This document shows positions 28,296 to 37,235 of a stretch of DNA of 64,000 nucleotides, in pieces. The stretch lies in assembly GCF_010501015.1 (NCBI RefSeq), contig NZ_QVML01000002.1:372001-436000 (forward strand). Reading direction: 5' to 3'. A model generated the notes under the pieces. The model worked only from the letters and a program-made list of their open reading frames with translations, was not told the origin of the DNA and ran no database searches. The first letter of the stretch is position 1, and each line of letters begins with the position of its first letter. The position numbers and the translations under genes were made by a program. Source of the DNA: Bacteroides sp. 214. GTDB taxonomy: Bacteria > Bacteroidota > Bacteroidia > Bacteroidales > Bacteroidaceae.

Positions 28296-29228
28296 ATGAA
28301 AACAAAAAAATCAAGCAAAGACACTACATCAAACTTGTTTAATCGCTACGTTTGGTTAGTAGACATCATCTACAGGCGGGGAAAGATTACTTTTGAAGAA
28401 ATCAATGAGTACTGGCAAAGGTCGCAGTTAAACCTCGATGGTGAAGACCTTCCTTTACGTACTTTCCACAATCATCGGCAAGCAATTGAGCAAATGTTTG
28501 ATATAAATATAGAGTGTGATAAGAAGAATGGTTACAAATACTATATAGAAAACACCGATGATATGGAGCGTGGAGGTGTTAGAAGTTGGCTGTTAAATAC
28601 GTTTGCTGTTAATAATCTGATAAATGAAAGTCATAAACTTAAACAACGGATTTTATTTGAAAAGATACCATCCGGGCAAATGCATCTAACACCTATTATT
28701 GAAGCAATGAGAGATAGTCTTTCTATAGAACTGACTCATCAAAGCTTTTGGCGTGATACACCTAGCACTTTTGAAATCTCTCCTTACTGTATAAAGGTAT
28801 TTAAGCAGCGTTGGTATGTTATAGGGAGCAATCCAGATAGAGATGACGTCTTTATTTATGCTTTAGATAGGATCAAGCATATTCGCATTACTGAGAATAA
28901 ATTTCAGTTACCTAAGGATTTTGATGGAGAAGCATTTTTTGCAGACTGCTTTGGGATTGTGGCCGGAGATGGACACGAGGTAGAGAACGTTCTGATTAAG
29001 GTATATAAAATTCAAGATAGCTACATCAGGACTTTGCCATTGCATCACTCTCAAAAGGAGGTTGAGAATACGCCCGAATATACCATATTCAGCTATCGTA
29101 TAAAACCAAGCTTTGACTTTCGGCAAGAGTTACTGTCGCATGGTGCAGATGTTGAGGTCTTATCCCCCAAATGGTTTAGGGATGAATTCGCAGAGATTAT
29201 ATCACAACAACATAGTTTCTATCAATAA
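28296..29228 (+). CDS. WYL-domain transcriptional regulator
   Basis: About 310 residues. The N-terminal winged-helix part is NLFNRYVWLVDIIYRRGKIT, EEINEYWQRS and LPLRTFHNHRQAIEQMF. The WYL domain follows (about 140-230) with ISPYCIKVFKQRWYVIGSNP and DRIKHIRITENKF, then a WCX-type C-terminus. WYL proteins bind nucleic acid or nucleotide ligands and often control phage-defence loci. The frame starts further upstream, but the promoter at 28249-28279 fixes ATG 28296. It has its own promoter although it follows the AAA+ gene in the same direction. It converges on ygiQ with 8 bp between. Confidence 0.87.
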   Translation: MKTKKSSKDTTSNLFNRYVWLVDIIYRRGKITFEEINEYWQRSQLNLDGEDLPLRTFHNHRQAIEQMFDINIECDKKNGYKYYIENTDDMERGGVRSWLLNTFAVNNLINESHKLKQRILFEKIPSGQMHLTPIIEAMRDSLSIELTHQSFWRDTPSTFEISPYCIKVFKQRWYVIGSNPDRDDVFIYALDRIKHIRITENKFQLPKDFDGEAFFADCFGIVAGDGHEVENVLIKVYKIQDSYIRTLPLHHSQKEVENTPEYTIFSYRIKPSFDFRQELLSHGADVEVLSPKWFRDEFAEIISQQHSFYQ

Positions 29229-29236
29229 CATAAACT

Positions 29237-31039
29237 TTATTTTCGTTTATACAGCCTCTCAACAAGATCCGACCTGCCTATTCTCCGAAGCTCAGCAATG
29301 ATATTCTTTCTTTCTTCGGGTTTGTACCAGAAGAAGAATTGCCGTTGTGCCAGCTTCTGACGCTGGGTCTTGGCGCTGTAGATAGGCTTTAGCGTATACG
29401 GGTGAAGCCCGGTATAGAAGGCTTCGGTAGCAATTGTCATGGGGGTAGGTGTGAAGTCTTGTACTTGTTCCAATTGGAAGTTCAGTTGTTTGGTGATAAC
29501 GGCAAGTTCTGCCATATCCTCTTCCTGACAACCGGGGTGGCTGCTTATGAAATAAGGTATGAGCTGTTGTCGCAAGTTTTCTTGTTCGTTGATGCGGTCG
29601 AATATTCGTTTGAATGCTTCGAACTGGTCGAAGGAAGGCTTGCGCATGATGTGAAGCACCTGATCACTGGTGTGTTCGGGAGCAACTTTCAGCCTACCGC
29701 TAACGTGCTTGATTATTAACTCACGCGTATATTCTTTGGTGCTGCGATTTGTCGCTTCATCTGTGCTTTGGTGTAGCAATAAATCGTAGCGTACGCCACT
29801 GCCAATAAAGCTTTTCTTGATTCCGTCTAATGCATCTACCGCACGGTAAACATCCAACAGTGGTTGGTGGTTCGTATTTAAATTGGCGCAGATGCGCGGA
29901 TGTATACACGATGGACGCTTGCAACTGCGACACTTTTTCTCGTCCTTTCCTTGCATTTGATACATATTTGCCGAAGGACCTCCAAGGTCACTCAAATACC
30001 CTTTGAAATCGGGTAGGAGCATTACTCTTTTTACTTCATTCAAGATGCTTTGTTTGCTCCGGCTTACAATAAACTTTCCTTGATGTGCCGAAATAGTACA
30101 GAACGCACATCCTCCGAAACATCCCCGATGAATGTTTATAGAAAATTTTATCATATCGTACGCAGGAATACGCTTGCCTTTGTACTTGGGGTGGGGCAGA
30201 CGTGTATATGGTAATTCGTACACGCGGTCGAGTTCCATCTCGCTCATAGGTGGGTAGGGCGGATTAACAACCACGTGTTGTTTACCTACTTGCTGAATAA
30301 TGCGATTGGCAGCGTATTTATTGCTTTCCTCTTCTATATACTTGAAATTGGCAGCTTGTCTACGTTTATCGTTCAAACACTCTTCATGCGAAGCCAAGCG
30401 TATATCACCCTCTTGTGGTATTACCTCTTTGGTAAGATATACAGTTTGCGGAATATCGTGTGGAATGTCAGCGTATTGTTGCATGTGCGATGCCAATGCC
30501 GTTATAGGCTTTTCGCCCATACCGTAAATAAGCAGGTCGGCGCCACTATCACACAAGATACTTTTGCGCAGTGCGTCTTGCCAATAATCGTAGTGTGTAA
30601 TACGTCGCAGTGATGCCTCGATACCGCCAAGAATGACGGGCACATCCGGGTAAAGTTGTTTGAGAATTTGTGTGTAAACGATACTTGGGTATTCAGGGCG
30701 CATATCCGATCGACCGTCGGGGGTATAAGCATCCTCGCTGCGCAGACGTTTGTTGGCAGTATATTTATTGACCATGCTGTCCATACAACCGGGACTTATG
30801 CCGAAGAAGAGGCGGGGTTTGCCTAGTTTTTTGAAATCGCGCAGGTCATCGCGCCAATTGGGCTGTGGGATGATAGCTACACGCAAACCCTCTGCTTCGA
30901 GGATTCGTCCGATAACGGCAGCACCAAACGAAGGATGATCCACGTATGCGTCTCCACTGAAGAGAATTACATCTAGTTCGTTCCAACCGCGTAACTCTAC
31001 TTCTTTCTTAGTGGTTGGTAGCCAGTTGGTTACGTTCAT
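29237..31039 (-). CDS. ygiQ: YgiQ-family radical SAM protein
   Basis: About 600 residues. The radical-SAM cluster motif is HRGCFGGCAFC (CxxxCxxC) near residue 310, after an N-terminal B12-binding-like domain with LFSGDAYVDHPSFGAAVIGR. CRSCKRPSCIHPRIC holds further cysteines that may bind a second cluster. The family reaction is unknown. The frame begins at a TTG (31045); ATG 31039 (MNVTNWLPTT) is the likely start. It is the last of five closely packed minus-strand genes beginning at 32382. Confidence 0.92.
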   Translation of the reverse strand: MNVTNWLPTTKKEVELRGWNELDVILFSGDAYVDHPSFGAAVIGRILEAEGLRVAIIPQPNWRDDLRDFKKLGKPRLFFGISPGCMDSMVNKYTANKRLRSEDAYTPDGRSDMRPEYPSIVYTQILKQLYPDVPVILGGIEASLRRITHYDYWQDALRKSILCDSGADLLIYGMGEKPITALASHMQQYADIPHDIPQTVYLTKEVIPQEGDIRLASHEECLNDKRRQAANFKYIEEESNKYAANRIIQQVGKQHVVVNPPYPPMSEMELDRVYELPYTRLPHPKYKGKRIPAYDMIKFSINIHRGCFGGCAFCTISAHQGKFIVSRSKQSILNEVKRVMLLPDFKGYLSDLGGPSANMYQMQGKDEKKCRSCKRPSCIHPRICANLNTNHQPLLDVYRAVDALDGIKKSFIGSGVRYDLLLHQSTDEATNRSTKEYTRELIIKHVSGRLKVAPEHTSDQVLHIMRKPSFDQFEAFKRIFDRINEQENLRQQLIPYFISSHPGCQEEDMAELAVITKQLNFQLEQVQDFTPTPMTIATEAFYTGLHPYTLKPIYSAKTQRQKLAQRQFFFWYKPEERKNIIAELRRIGRSDLVERLYKRK

Positions 31040-31045
31040 TAGCAA

Positions 31046-31525
31046 TTAAATAATCAGGTGTTTGATAAAGATATAGATAAACCATCCGCATACGGTAAAC
31101 TTCATAATAGTGCCAAGCATAAAGCCCAGAAATGCGCCTAAACCTGCGCGAATAGCTAGACTTGCTTCTTTCCCGGTAAGTAACTCACCACCTACAGCAC
31201 CTATGAAAGGGCCAAGTAGTATTCCCCAAGGCGGAAAAATAAAAATCCCCGCTATTGTTCCGATGAGGCAACCCCATATTCCCCATCTGCTGCCACCGAA
31301 CTTTTGGGTTCCAAACATCGGCACAAAGTAATCAATTATTTGTACTAATATCACAATGAGTAGCCACACCACCAACTGCGAAAAGGTGAACTGAACTTTA
31401 TCCGTGAAGTGTAATAAGAGAATGGCGGCGTATGCTATAGGAGGACCGGGCAGCATAGGTAATATACAACCTACAATGCTTGTGAGTAAACAAATACTCC
31501 CCAATATGATTAAAACAACATCCAT
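31046..31525 (-). CDS. DUF456 membrane protein
   Basis: 159 residues with about four hydrophobic segments and glycine-rich hairpins (GCILPMLPGPPIAYAAILLL, FPPWGILLGPFIGAVGGELL, GLGAFLGFMLGTIMKF), which is the DUF456 pattern. It is an inner membrane protein of unknown function. Its start shares one base with the stop of the upstream gene, and its stop is 6 bp before ygiQ. Confidence 0.85.
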   Translation of the reverse strand: MDVVLIILGSICLLTSIVGCILPMLPGPPIAYAAILLLHFTDKVQFTFSQLVVWLLIVILVQIIDYFVPMFGTQKFGGSRWGIWGCLIGTIAGIFIFPPWGILLGPFIGAVGGELLTGKEASLAIRAGLGAFLGFMLGTIMKFTVCGWFIYIFIKHLII

Positions 31526-31869
31526 TAGCCAATGCGTTTGATGATAGTGAGAAATTCCTCGTCGGTCATGCCGAAGTCTTGTTCTTTGTATTGCACAAAG
31601 TCTTCCAGATAGTCGGATGCTATATCGTCCATGATGCGCTTACCTTCCAACCCTTCTTCATCCAGCATGAAGCGTATCATTCCTTGATAAGCATGTATTG
31701 TGCGCAGTCGTTGTTCTGCGGCAGCAACAGGCATGGTTTGGCATTGATGTTCGTTGCGCGCTATTAGGTAGACGGTGGCATAGAACTTATCGATAGAGCC
31801 GTATATAGACTTTATTTTTGCAAGAGTTGTTTTAGGAAACTTCTTTAACTCTTCTTTAATTGGTGACAT
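31525..31869 (-). CDS. Small conserved-looking hypothetical protein
   Basis: 114 residues, all-helical in appearance, soluble and rich in charged residues (ELKKFPKTTLAKIKSIYGSI, then EEEFLTI-like acidic C-terminus). No motif is recognised. It lies between the TusA-like gene (2 bp gap) and the DUF456 gene (1 bp overlap), so translation is likely coupled. Confidence 0.75.
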   Translation of the reverse strand: MSPIKEELKKFPKTTLAKIKSIYGSIDKFYATVYLIARNEHQCQTMPVAAAEQRLRTIHAYQGMIRFMLDEEGLEGKRIMDDIASDYLEDFVQYKEQDFGMTDEEFLTIIKRIG

Positions 31870-31871
31870 AG

Positions 31872-32087
31872 TTAAACTTTAAATTGGAGCGTACGTTTGT
31901 TCTCGTCATATATTTCGCGGAAACCTATGCTTTTCTCGGACAGGTACTCCTTTATGTCTTTGAATGCGGCTTCTTCGTTCATAATTATTTGTAGCTTTTC
32001 GCCTGGCTTGGCAGTGCAAATAGCTTCTATAGCCGGTATTAACTGGCTGTATTTGTTTTGTAGAGTAGTATCAATCGTTTTCATCAT
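31872..32087 (-). CDS. Small TusA/SirA-like protein
   Basis: 71 residues. The segment AKPGEKLQIIMNEEAAFKDI followed by KEYLSEKSIGFREIYDENKR and a final beta strand (TLQFKV) resembles the TusA beta-alpha fold. The N-terminal CPxP sulfur-transfer motif is absent; the only Cys (AICTAKP) sits in a different place. It therefore cannot be called a sulfurtransferase. It overlaps the upstream gene by 17 bp. Confidence 0.7.
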   Translation of the reverse strand: MMKTIDTTLQNKYSQLIPAIEAICTAKPGEKLQIIMNEEAAFKDIKEYLSEKSIGFREIYDENKRTLQFKV

Positions 32088-32382
32088 TGTGTAACCATTC
32101 CAAGTACAACTTAATTAATTGCTGTAACCCGAATGCTTTCATGTCATTGTGATAAATGACATCGATACACAAGTCGAGCAAATCTTTACTATCTTCTTCT
32201 TGCGAAGCAATTAATGAGCGAACATTGAGACGCAGTTTCTCAAGTACAGAATCATCTACAATGCCGTTGCTATCTATCAGATGTTGGAACAAAGAATACT
32301 TTTCGATTGTTCCCAGATTCTTGTCGGATACCTGTATGTTGCGTGAACCTTTGGCATTAGCCTGTATTGTATAATCTTCCAT
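32071..32382 (-). CDS. Small hypothetical protein, first gene of the ygiQ operon
   Basis: About 103 residues from ATG 32382 (MEDYTIQANAKGSRNIQVSD). The frame opens at TTG 32412, but that codon overlaps the -7 box of a good promoter, so it is rejected. The acidic C-terminal half is helical (LDLCIDVIYHNDMKAFGLQQ). No family is recognised. It heads the operon of unknown small genes ending in ygiQ. Confidence 0.7.
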   Translation of the reverse strand: MEDYTIQANAKGSRNIQVSDKNLGTIEKYSLFQHLIDSNGIVDDSVLEKLRLNVRSLIASQEEDSKDLLDLCIDVIYHNDMKAFGLQQLIKLYLEWLHNDEND

Positions 32383-32409
32383 GTCGTTGAGTTTTTTAAT
32401 TATGTTCAA

Positions 32410-32439
32410 CAAATGTACAGTTTTATTTCTTTGTTCAAA
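32410..32439 (-). promoter_or_regulatory. Promoter of the five-gene ygiQ operon
   Basis: On the minus strand: TTTG (32439-32436), an 18-bp spacer, TACATTTG (32417-32410). Transcription should start near 32404, upstream of ATG 32382. Confidence 0.65.
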
Positions 32440-32474
32440 GAAATAAGGAGGTTTGTTTTCTTAGAAACAGCTTC

Positions 32475-35174
32475 TTAATACCCTAAATCAAAATCTCTAT
32501 CCACAGCCTTTACGCCTTCGCTCATCCAACGTGGCATCGCTTCACCTTTGAGGTAATGATTAAAGAACTGGAACATACGTTTCTGAAAGTCCACGCGATT
32601 AGCCATCTTGTCCGGCCAGTGAACCTCTCCCGGATAGTTGAGCAGCCAAACCGGTTTTTGCAAACGCTTTAAGGCTATGAAATACTCAATACCTTGATAC
32701 CAAGGCACGTGTCCGTCGTTGTCGTTGTGCATAATCAGTATGGGGGTTTCTACCTTATTCATGGTAAAGAGTGGCGAGTTTTCTACATACAAGTCGAAAG
32801 CGTCCCACGGTGTTCCGCCAATGCGACTTTGGGTATGTTCGTATTGGAAAGAGCGGTTCAACCCTGTTCCCCAACGAATACCACCATAGGCACTGAACAT
32901 ATTTACCACCGGTGCACCCGATTCAATTGCTGCAAATAAGTTGGTGCGTGTAGCCAGATAAGCCACTTGGTAGCCGCCCCAACTGTGACCTTGCGCGCCA
33001 ATCGCTTTTTCGTTAATATATCCTTTGTCAACAATAGATGCAATTCCCGGCATCACACAGTTGTAGCAGTCTTCACCCGGATGTCCGGTACCATACACAA
33101 CATCTGGGTTGAAAATAATGTAGTCGTGGCTGTTGTATTGGTGATAATCTATAGTAGATCGACCAGGTTGTGGCATCCGGTAGTTATGCAATGTCTCGGA
33201 ATTGCGTTCGTAGAAGTTTACGATAAGCGGATATTTCTTTGACGGATCAAAGTCAGCAGGCTTGTGCACTATACCTCGTAGCTCTTTCCCATCGAGAGAA
33301 GTCCACGAAACAAGCTCTGCCGTACCCCATTTTACATCGTCTTGCTGCTTGCCGAGGTTGGTTAGCTGTATGGTTTTCTTGAAACTAAGGTTGGAAAGCA
33401 GTAAGTCGGGATAACGCTCAAAAGTTTCAACCGTATAGAGCAGGTTGTCTGTATCTTTGGCTTTGGTAATCGTCCGTAGCATGAAATCTCCTTCTATCAG
33501 TGCCTTTGGAGCTTTAGGTCTGGCAAGATGTGCTTCATAATAACCACTTCCGCAACTAACTTCTTTGTAACCTCTTAATAATTGTTTCTTGTTAAGATCA
33601 ATGGATGTTTCTTCTTTATCGAGCATCATCAAGCGATAACGTGTTTGTGTAGCGCGACCGTTTACAGTTAAATTAATAGGTGCGGTAGCGCCTGTAGGGT
33701 CAAACTTCCATATATCGTACCGGTCATAAATAAGTAATTCTTTGTCATTGGGTGTCCAGCCAACCTCTCCGTGTGCATAGGGATAATCGGGCACATCATT
33801 ATCTTCATCCCAAGCAGGAAATGTAGCGGGAGTAGTCAGTTGATATTGCTTGTTGGTCAGTAAATCAATTGTATACCAACAGCTATCCGTAAGCTCGTAC
33901 CATGCAGCATATTTACCTTCGGGAGAGATGTGCAGATCGGCGTTTACACCAGTCAATAAAGTTTTTTTGCTGCCATCTTTCAAGGATACGCTATATATGT
34001 CTTTGTATTCGTGACCTTTCCACATGGATTCGGTTGCATAGGGACGTTTGGTAGAAAGTAATGCGAAATCTCCTTTATCGGGAAGCAGAATCCCTGGTAA
34101 CTGTTCATCTGCCAACTGGAGTAATTTGCCTGTGTCGAAATTATAAACAGCGCGATAGCTTTTCTTCAAATCCCGGTTCTTGTTGAAATCCTGTACGGTA
34201 TATTGTACCTCTTCATTCCAGCTCCACACATGCACATCCGGGCGATATTCTGCCAGCTGTTTATTGTCTATTTGTTTCGGTTCGGGCGATGTGCCAAAAA
34301 ATAAACGTTTACTGTCTTTTGAGAAAAGTAGTGTTCCTTCTTCGTTTATTACCCATTCTGCAGGTATAGCCGTGTTTCTACGGTCAACAAGAAGCTTTGC
34401 TGTATCTGTGTTTTGCGATAGCCAGAGATCCATTGCGTGATAAGATGAATCTTTTTCGGCACAATAGAGAAACGCCAATGCATCACCTTGCTCATTGAAT
34501 GTTGGTTGTTTGAAGATGCCTTTGCCTGCTTTTGTCAGTTTAGAAGTTTGAATAGCAGGGTTAAATAGATATATACCGGCTTCTGTTCCCAGCGTGTCTC
34601 CTTTTGTTATATAGTATAATATACCGCTCTTTTTTGCAAAAGCATAGTTTGTAACAGTAGGGTAGCGTTGTACGGTGCTACCATCCAGACTTCGCACCAC
34701 CAATGCAGAGTCTTTTCCGGCAGGTTGATAAGCAATCCAATCGGCTTCGCTTGCCAGTTTATATGCCCTGATAGAGTCAATAATTTCTTCTCCACCACTT
34801 AGCGAGCGGATAATCAAACTATTCAGGGGCATTTTATCTTTCTTTGTTTTGGCTATCTTCAAAGAGTCGAGCGTCTCTTTCGGGGGTGTCTGCGTAACGA
34901 TTAAGTACTTGGAAGAAGCAGAGAAAGTAGGGGACTTTGCTGGGAAGTATTTTGCCTTTTCTTCTCCTTTTTGATTGTATAGCTGTACAAAGCCATCTCC
35001 TTCCCACGGAGCAATATTGGCTACAACCCATTTGCCATCGTTAGAGATTGCATAGTTGGTTATATGTTGCCATTGGGTTAAATCATCTACGGTTAAGGCT
35101 CGCTGGGAGAAGAGTGTAAGAGGAAACATCCATCCAACCAGCATGAGTAAGGTGCTCTGTTTGAAAGATCGCAT
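32475..35174 (-). CDS. S9-family (prolyl oligopeptidase-type) secreted peptidase
   Basis: 899 residues. A signal peptide (about 1-25, ending LFSQRA) precedes a long beta-propeller region and a C-terminal alpha/beta hydrolase domain. The nucleophile Ser731 sits in GAQGHSWGGYQVAYL, the acid in MHNDNDGHVPWYQ and the histidine in GEVHWPDK. Such periplasmic peptidases release dipeptides or trim oligopeptides in Bacteroidetes. The gene stands alone. Upstream lies a 285-bp gap containing a probable small RNA, which could instead be an attenuated leader for this gene. No terminator is visible at its 3' end. Confidence 0.9.
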   Translation of the reverse strand: MRSFKQSTLLMLVGWMFPLTLFSQRALTVDDLTQWQHITNYAISNDGKWVVANIAPWEGDGFVQLYNQKGEEKAKYFPAKSPTFSASSKYLIVTQTPPKETLDSLKIAKTKKDKMPLNSLIIRSLSGGEEIIDSIRAYKLASEADWIAYQPAGKDSALVVRSLDGSTVQRYPTVTNYAFAKKSGILYYITKGDTLGTEAGIYLFNPAIQTSKLTKAGKGIFKQPTFNEQGDALAFLYCAEKDSSYHAMDLWLSQNTDTAKLLVDRRNTAIPAEWVINEEGTLLFSKDSKRLFFGTSPEPKQIDNKQLAEYRPDVHVWSWNEEVQYTVQDFNKNRDLKKSYRAVYNFDTGKLLQLADEQLPGILLPDKGDFALLSTKRPYATESMWKGHEYKDIYSVSLKDGSKKTLLTGVNADLHISPEGKYAAWYELTDSCWYTIDLLTNKQYQLTTPATFPAWDEDNDVPDYPYAHGEVGWTPNDKELLIYDRYDIWKFDPTGATAPINLTVNGRATQTRYRLMMLDKEETSIDLNKKQLLRGYKEVSCGSGYYEAHLARPKAPKALIEGDFMLRTITKAKDTDNLLYTVETFERYPDLLLSNLSFKKTIQLTNLGKQQDDVKWGTAELVSWTSLDGKELRGIVHKPADFDPSKKYPLIVNFYERNSETLHNYRMPQPGRSTIDYHQYNSHDYIIFNPDVVYGTGHPGEDCYNCVMPGIASIVDKGYINEKAIGAQGHSWGGYQVAYLATRTNLFAAIESGAPVVNMFSAYGGIRWGTGLNRSFQYEHTQSRIGGTPWDAFDLYVENSPLFTMNKVETPILIMHNDNDGHVPWYQGIEYFIALKRLQKPVWLLNYPGEVHWPDKMANRVDFQKRMFQFFNHYLKGEAMPRWMSEGVKAVDRDFDLGY

Positions 35175-35286
35175 AATGTCTTTACTTTAATTAATAGGTA
35201 TTACGGAATACAATATTAGCAATTCTTGTTTGTTTATCCTAATCTTTGTTTGTTTTTGTGGATTTTATTACTTCACGTATAGCCAT

Positions 35287-35349
35287 AAAAAAAGGGATCA
35301 CGCCTGATCCCAATCTTTGTTAACCTTAAATCTAATACTATGAAAAACA
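35287..35349 (-). ncRNA. Probable small RNA or attenuator leader
   Basis: A complete promoter on this strand (35355-35385) is followed about 40 bp on by a perfect terminator hairpin: GGGATCA, 4-nt loop, TGATCCC (35294-35311), then seven T on the minus strand (35293-35287). The transcript would be roughly 63 nt, with no sensible coding frame. The hairpin alone could serve the upstream acyl-CoA synthetase gene, which ends at 35461. The S9 peptidase start lies 113 bp downstream, so read-through could make this a 5' leader with an attenuator. The ends are estimates. Confidence 0.6.
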
Positions 35350-35354
35350 CAATA

Positions 35355-35385
35355 CAAATATACGTACTATAATTGTATTTGCAAA
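35355..35385 (-). promoter_or_regulatory. Promoter of the small RNA
   Basis: TTTG (35385-35382), a spacer of exactly 19 bp, and TATATTTG (35362-35355) on the minus strand: a full match to the Bacteroidetes consensus. Confidence 0.7.
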
Positions 35386-35460
35386 TTCTCCAAGTAAAAG
35401 AGTGTGTTTTATAACATAGCTTAAGAATTTGTTTTATTCAATATATACATTTTAAGAAAA

Positions 35461-37125
35461 TTACTCCTTTACCTCTTGGTACATAAAGCGTTTTATACTC
35501 TTTTTAGCTGTCTTTTCAAATTCCTCAAAGTGTATCTTTACCTTCGCTATTTGGGCATATTTGGGCAATGTCTGGTTGATTTCAAGACGGTTCTCTTCCA
35601 TTGCTTTCTCAATATCCGGTTGTTGCAATCCTTTGGCAAATGCCTCGTCGAAGTCGGGGAAGATAAGCGCTACAATCTTATCGTTTTGCATAACTACCAA
35701 CGATTCGGAAACAAACGGCATATTGTTCAGCTTGCTTTCAATTTCTTCGGGGAAAATATTTTGTCCGCTGGCACTCATGAGTACACTCTTAGCACGACCG
35801 CGAATAATAATATGTCCATTAGCGTCTTTTGTGGCAAGGTCGCCGGTGTGTAGCCAACCATCTTTATCAACTGCCTGCGCAGTCGCTTCCGGATTTTTAT
35901 AATAACCTACCATCAGATTGTCTCCTTTACAGATAATCTCTCCGGGAATATTTTCGGGGTCGGGCGAATCAATCTCCACTTGCATCCGGCTGGCAGGCGT
36001 ACCACACGAAAAGAGTTTGTGGTTCTCCCACTTAGAAGACGAAATGAGTGGTCCACACTCAGTCATGCCATAACCTACGGTGTATGGAAATCCTATTTTT
36101 CTCAGGAACTCTTCTACTTCTTTGTTAAGTGGAGCGCCACCCACAATGATTTCGTAGAAATTGCCGCCAAATATTTCGATTGCACTTTGACATGCCGCGT
36201 TTTTTATTTTGTCGCTGATGATTGGAACACGCAGCAATAATTTTCCTATTTTACTATCCAGTTTAGGCAAAATATCTTTCTTGATAATTTTCTCTACTAC
36301 TAAAGGTACGCAGCAAATGAGTCGTGGTTTAATCTCGGCACAGGCTTGCGCAATAACTTTGGGCGAAGGAATACGTGTAAGGAAATGGATGTGTGCACCA
36401 GAGTATATGCCGAAGAGGAAGTCGTACGTCATGCCAAAAACATGTCCCATCGGTAGGATGGCAATTGTTTTATCGCCGGGTTGTAAGGGAGACATCTCTT
36501 CGCAATACAATACATTGGAACGAATGCTGCGATAATTCAGCATAACACCTTTAGAATAACCGGTGGTGCCCGATGTATAGTTGATAAGGATCAAATCGTC
36601 TTGTTTGTTTTTGGTATACGAAATATCCTCAGGTCGAAAACTCATGGGGTATTTTTTGCCATAGATCTCATTGCGATGCCCATGTCCGTAAGTCAGTTGT
36701 TCCGAGCGCGAAATCAAAATGGAAAAATCGGGAATAGAGATAATGCCCAATAGTAGCGGCATAGCATCCTCGTTGAGGTTTTCCCAAATCTGATCGCCTA
36801 CAAAAAGAAGTTTGGCTTCCGAATGATTAACGATGTTGTGTATATTGTCGGCTTTGAACTCGTGAAGAATAGGCACGGCAACTGCTCCATAGGTTATGGT
36901 AGCTAAGAATGTTACTGCCCAATGGGCACTATTGCGTCCGCAAATAGCTATTTTATCACCGGGTTTAATATCTGCCATTTCCATTGCTATGTGGAACTTG
37001 GCTATTTTACGCGCTACGTCCTTATACTGAAGGGTTACTCCATTATAGTCAGTCAACGCATTGAGATTCCAGTTTTGCGTAATACTTCGCTGGATATACT
37101 CAATGAATTCCATCTCTTTATCCAT
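35461..37125 (-). CDS. Long-chain acyl-CoA synthetase / AMP-binding ligase
   Basis: 554 residues. The ATP-binding P-loop LINYTSGTTGYSKGVMLNYR is near residue 180, YGMTECGP near 340, and DGWLHTGDLATKDANGHIII near 420. The C-terminal lysine region (EKTAKKSIKRFMY) is complete. The family activates fatty acids by adenylation and thioester formation at the membrane. A -7 box TATTTTTG on this strand (37164-37157) precedes it. No neighbour indicates a special substrate. Confidence 0.9.
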   Translation of the reverse strand: MDKEMEFIEYIQRSITQNWNLNALTDYNGVTLQYKDVARKIAKFHIAMEMADIKPGDKIAICGRNSAHWAVTFLATITYGAVAVPILHEFKADNIHNIVNHSEAKLLFVGDQIWENLNEDAMPLLLGIISIPDFSILISRSEQLTYGHGHRNEIYGKKYPMSFRPEDISYTKNKQDDLILINYTSGTTGYSKGVMLNYRSIRSNVLYCEEMSPLQPGDKTIAILPMGHVFGMTYDFLFGIYSGAHIHFLTRIPSPKVIAQACAEIKPRLICCVPLVVEKIIKKDILPKLDSKIGKLLLRVPIISDKIKNAACQSAIEIFGGNFYEIIVGGAPLNKEVEEFLRKIGFPYTVGYGMTECGPLISSSKWENHKLFSCGTPASRMQVEIDSPDPENIPGEIICKGDNLMVGYYKNPEATAQAVDKDGWLHTGDLATKDANGHIIIRGRAKSVLMSASGQNIFPEEIESKLNNMPFVSESLVVMQNDKIVALIFPDFDEAFAKGLQQPDIEKAMEENRLEINQTLPKYAQIAKVKIHFEEFEKTAKKSIKRFMYQEVKE

Positions 37126-37235
37126 TATTTACTTGCACATTTTCTTTAAAACTGGGCAAAAATAACACTGTATAAGTTTGGATGGGTGTATTTGCTGTTA
37201 TTTAACAATTTCTTAACATAGTTGCCCGGCGTTAA

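Noticed and set aside
35340-35372. 10-codon plus-strand leader-like frame starting ATGAAAAACAC
   Set aside because: No promoter or ribosome-binding site on that strand fits; a full promoter and terminator read the other way.
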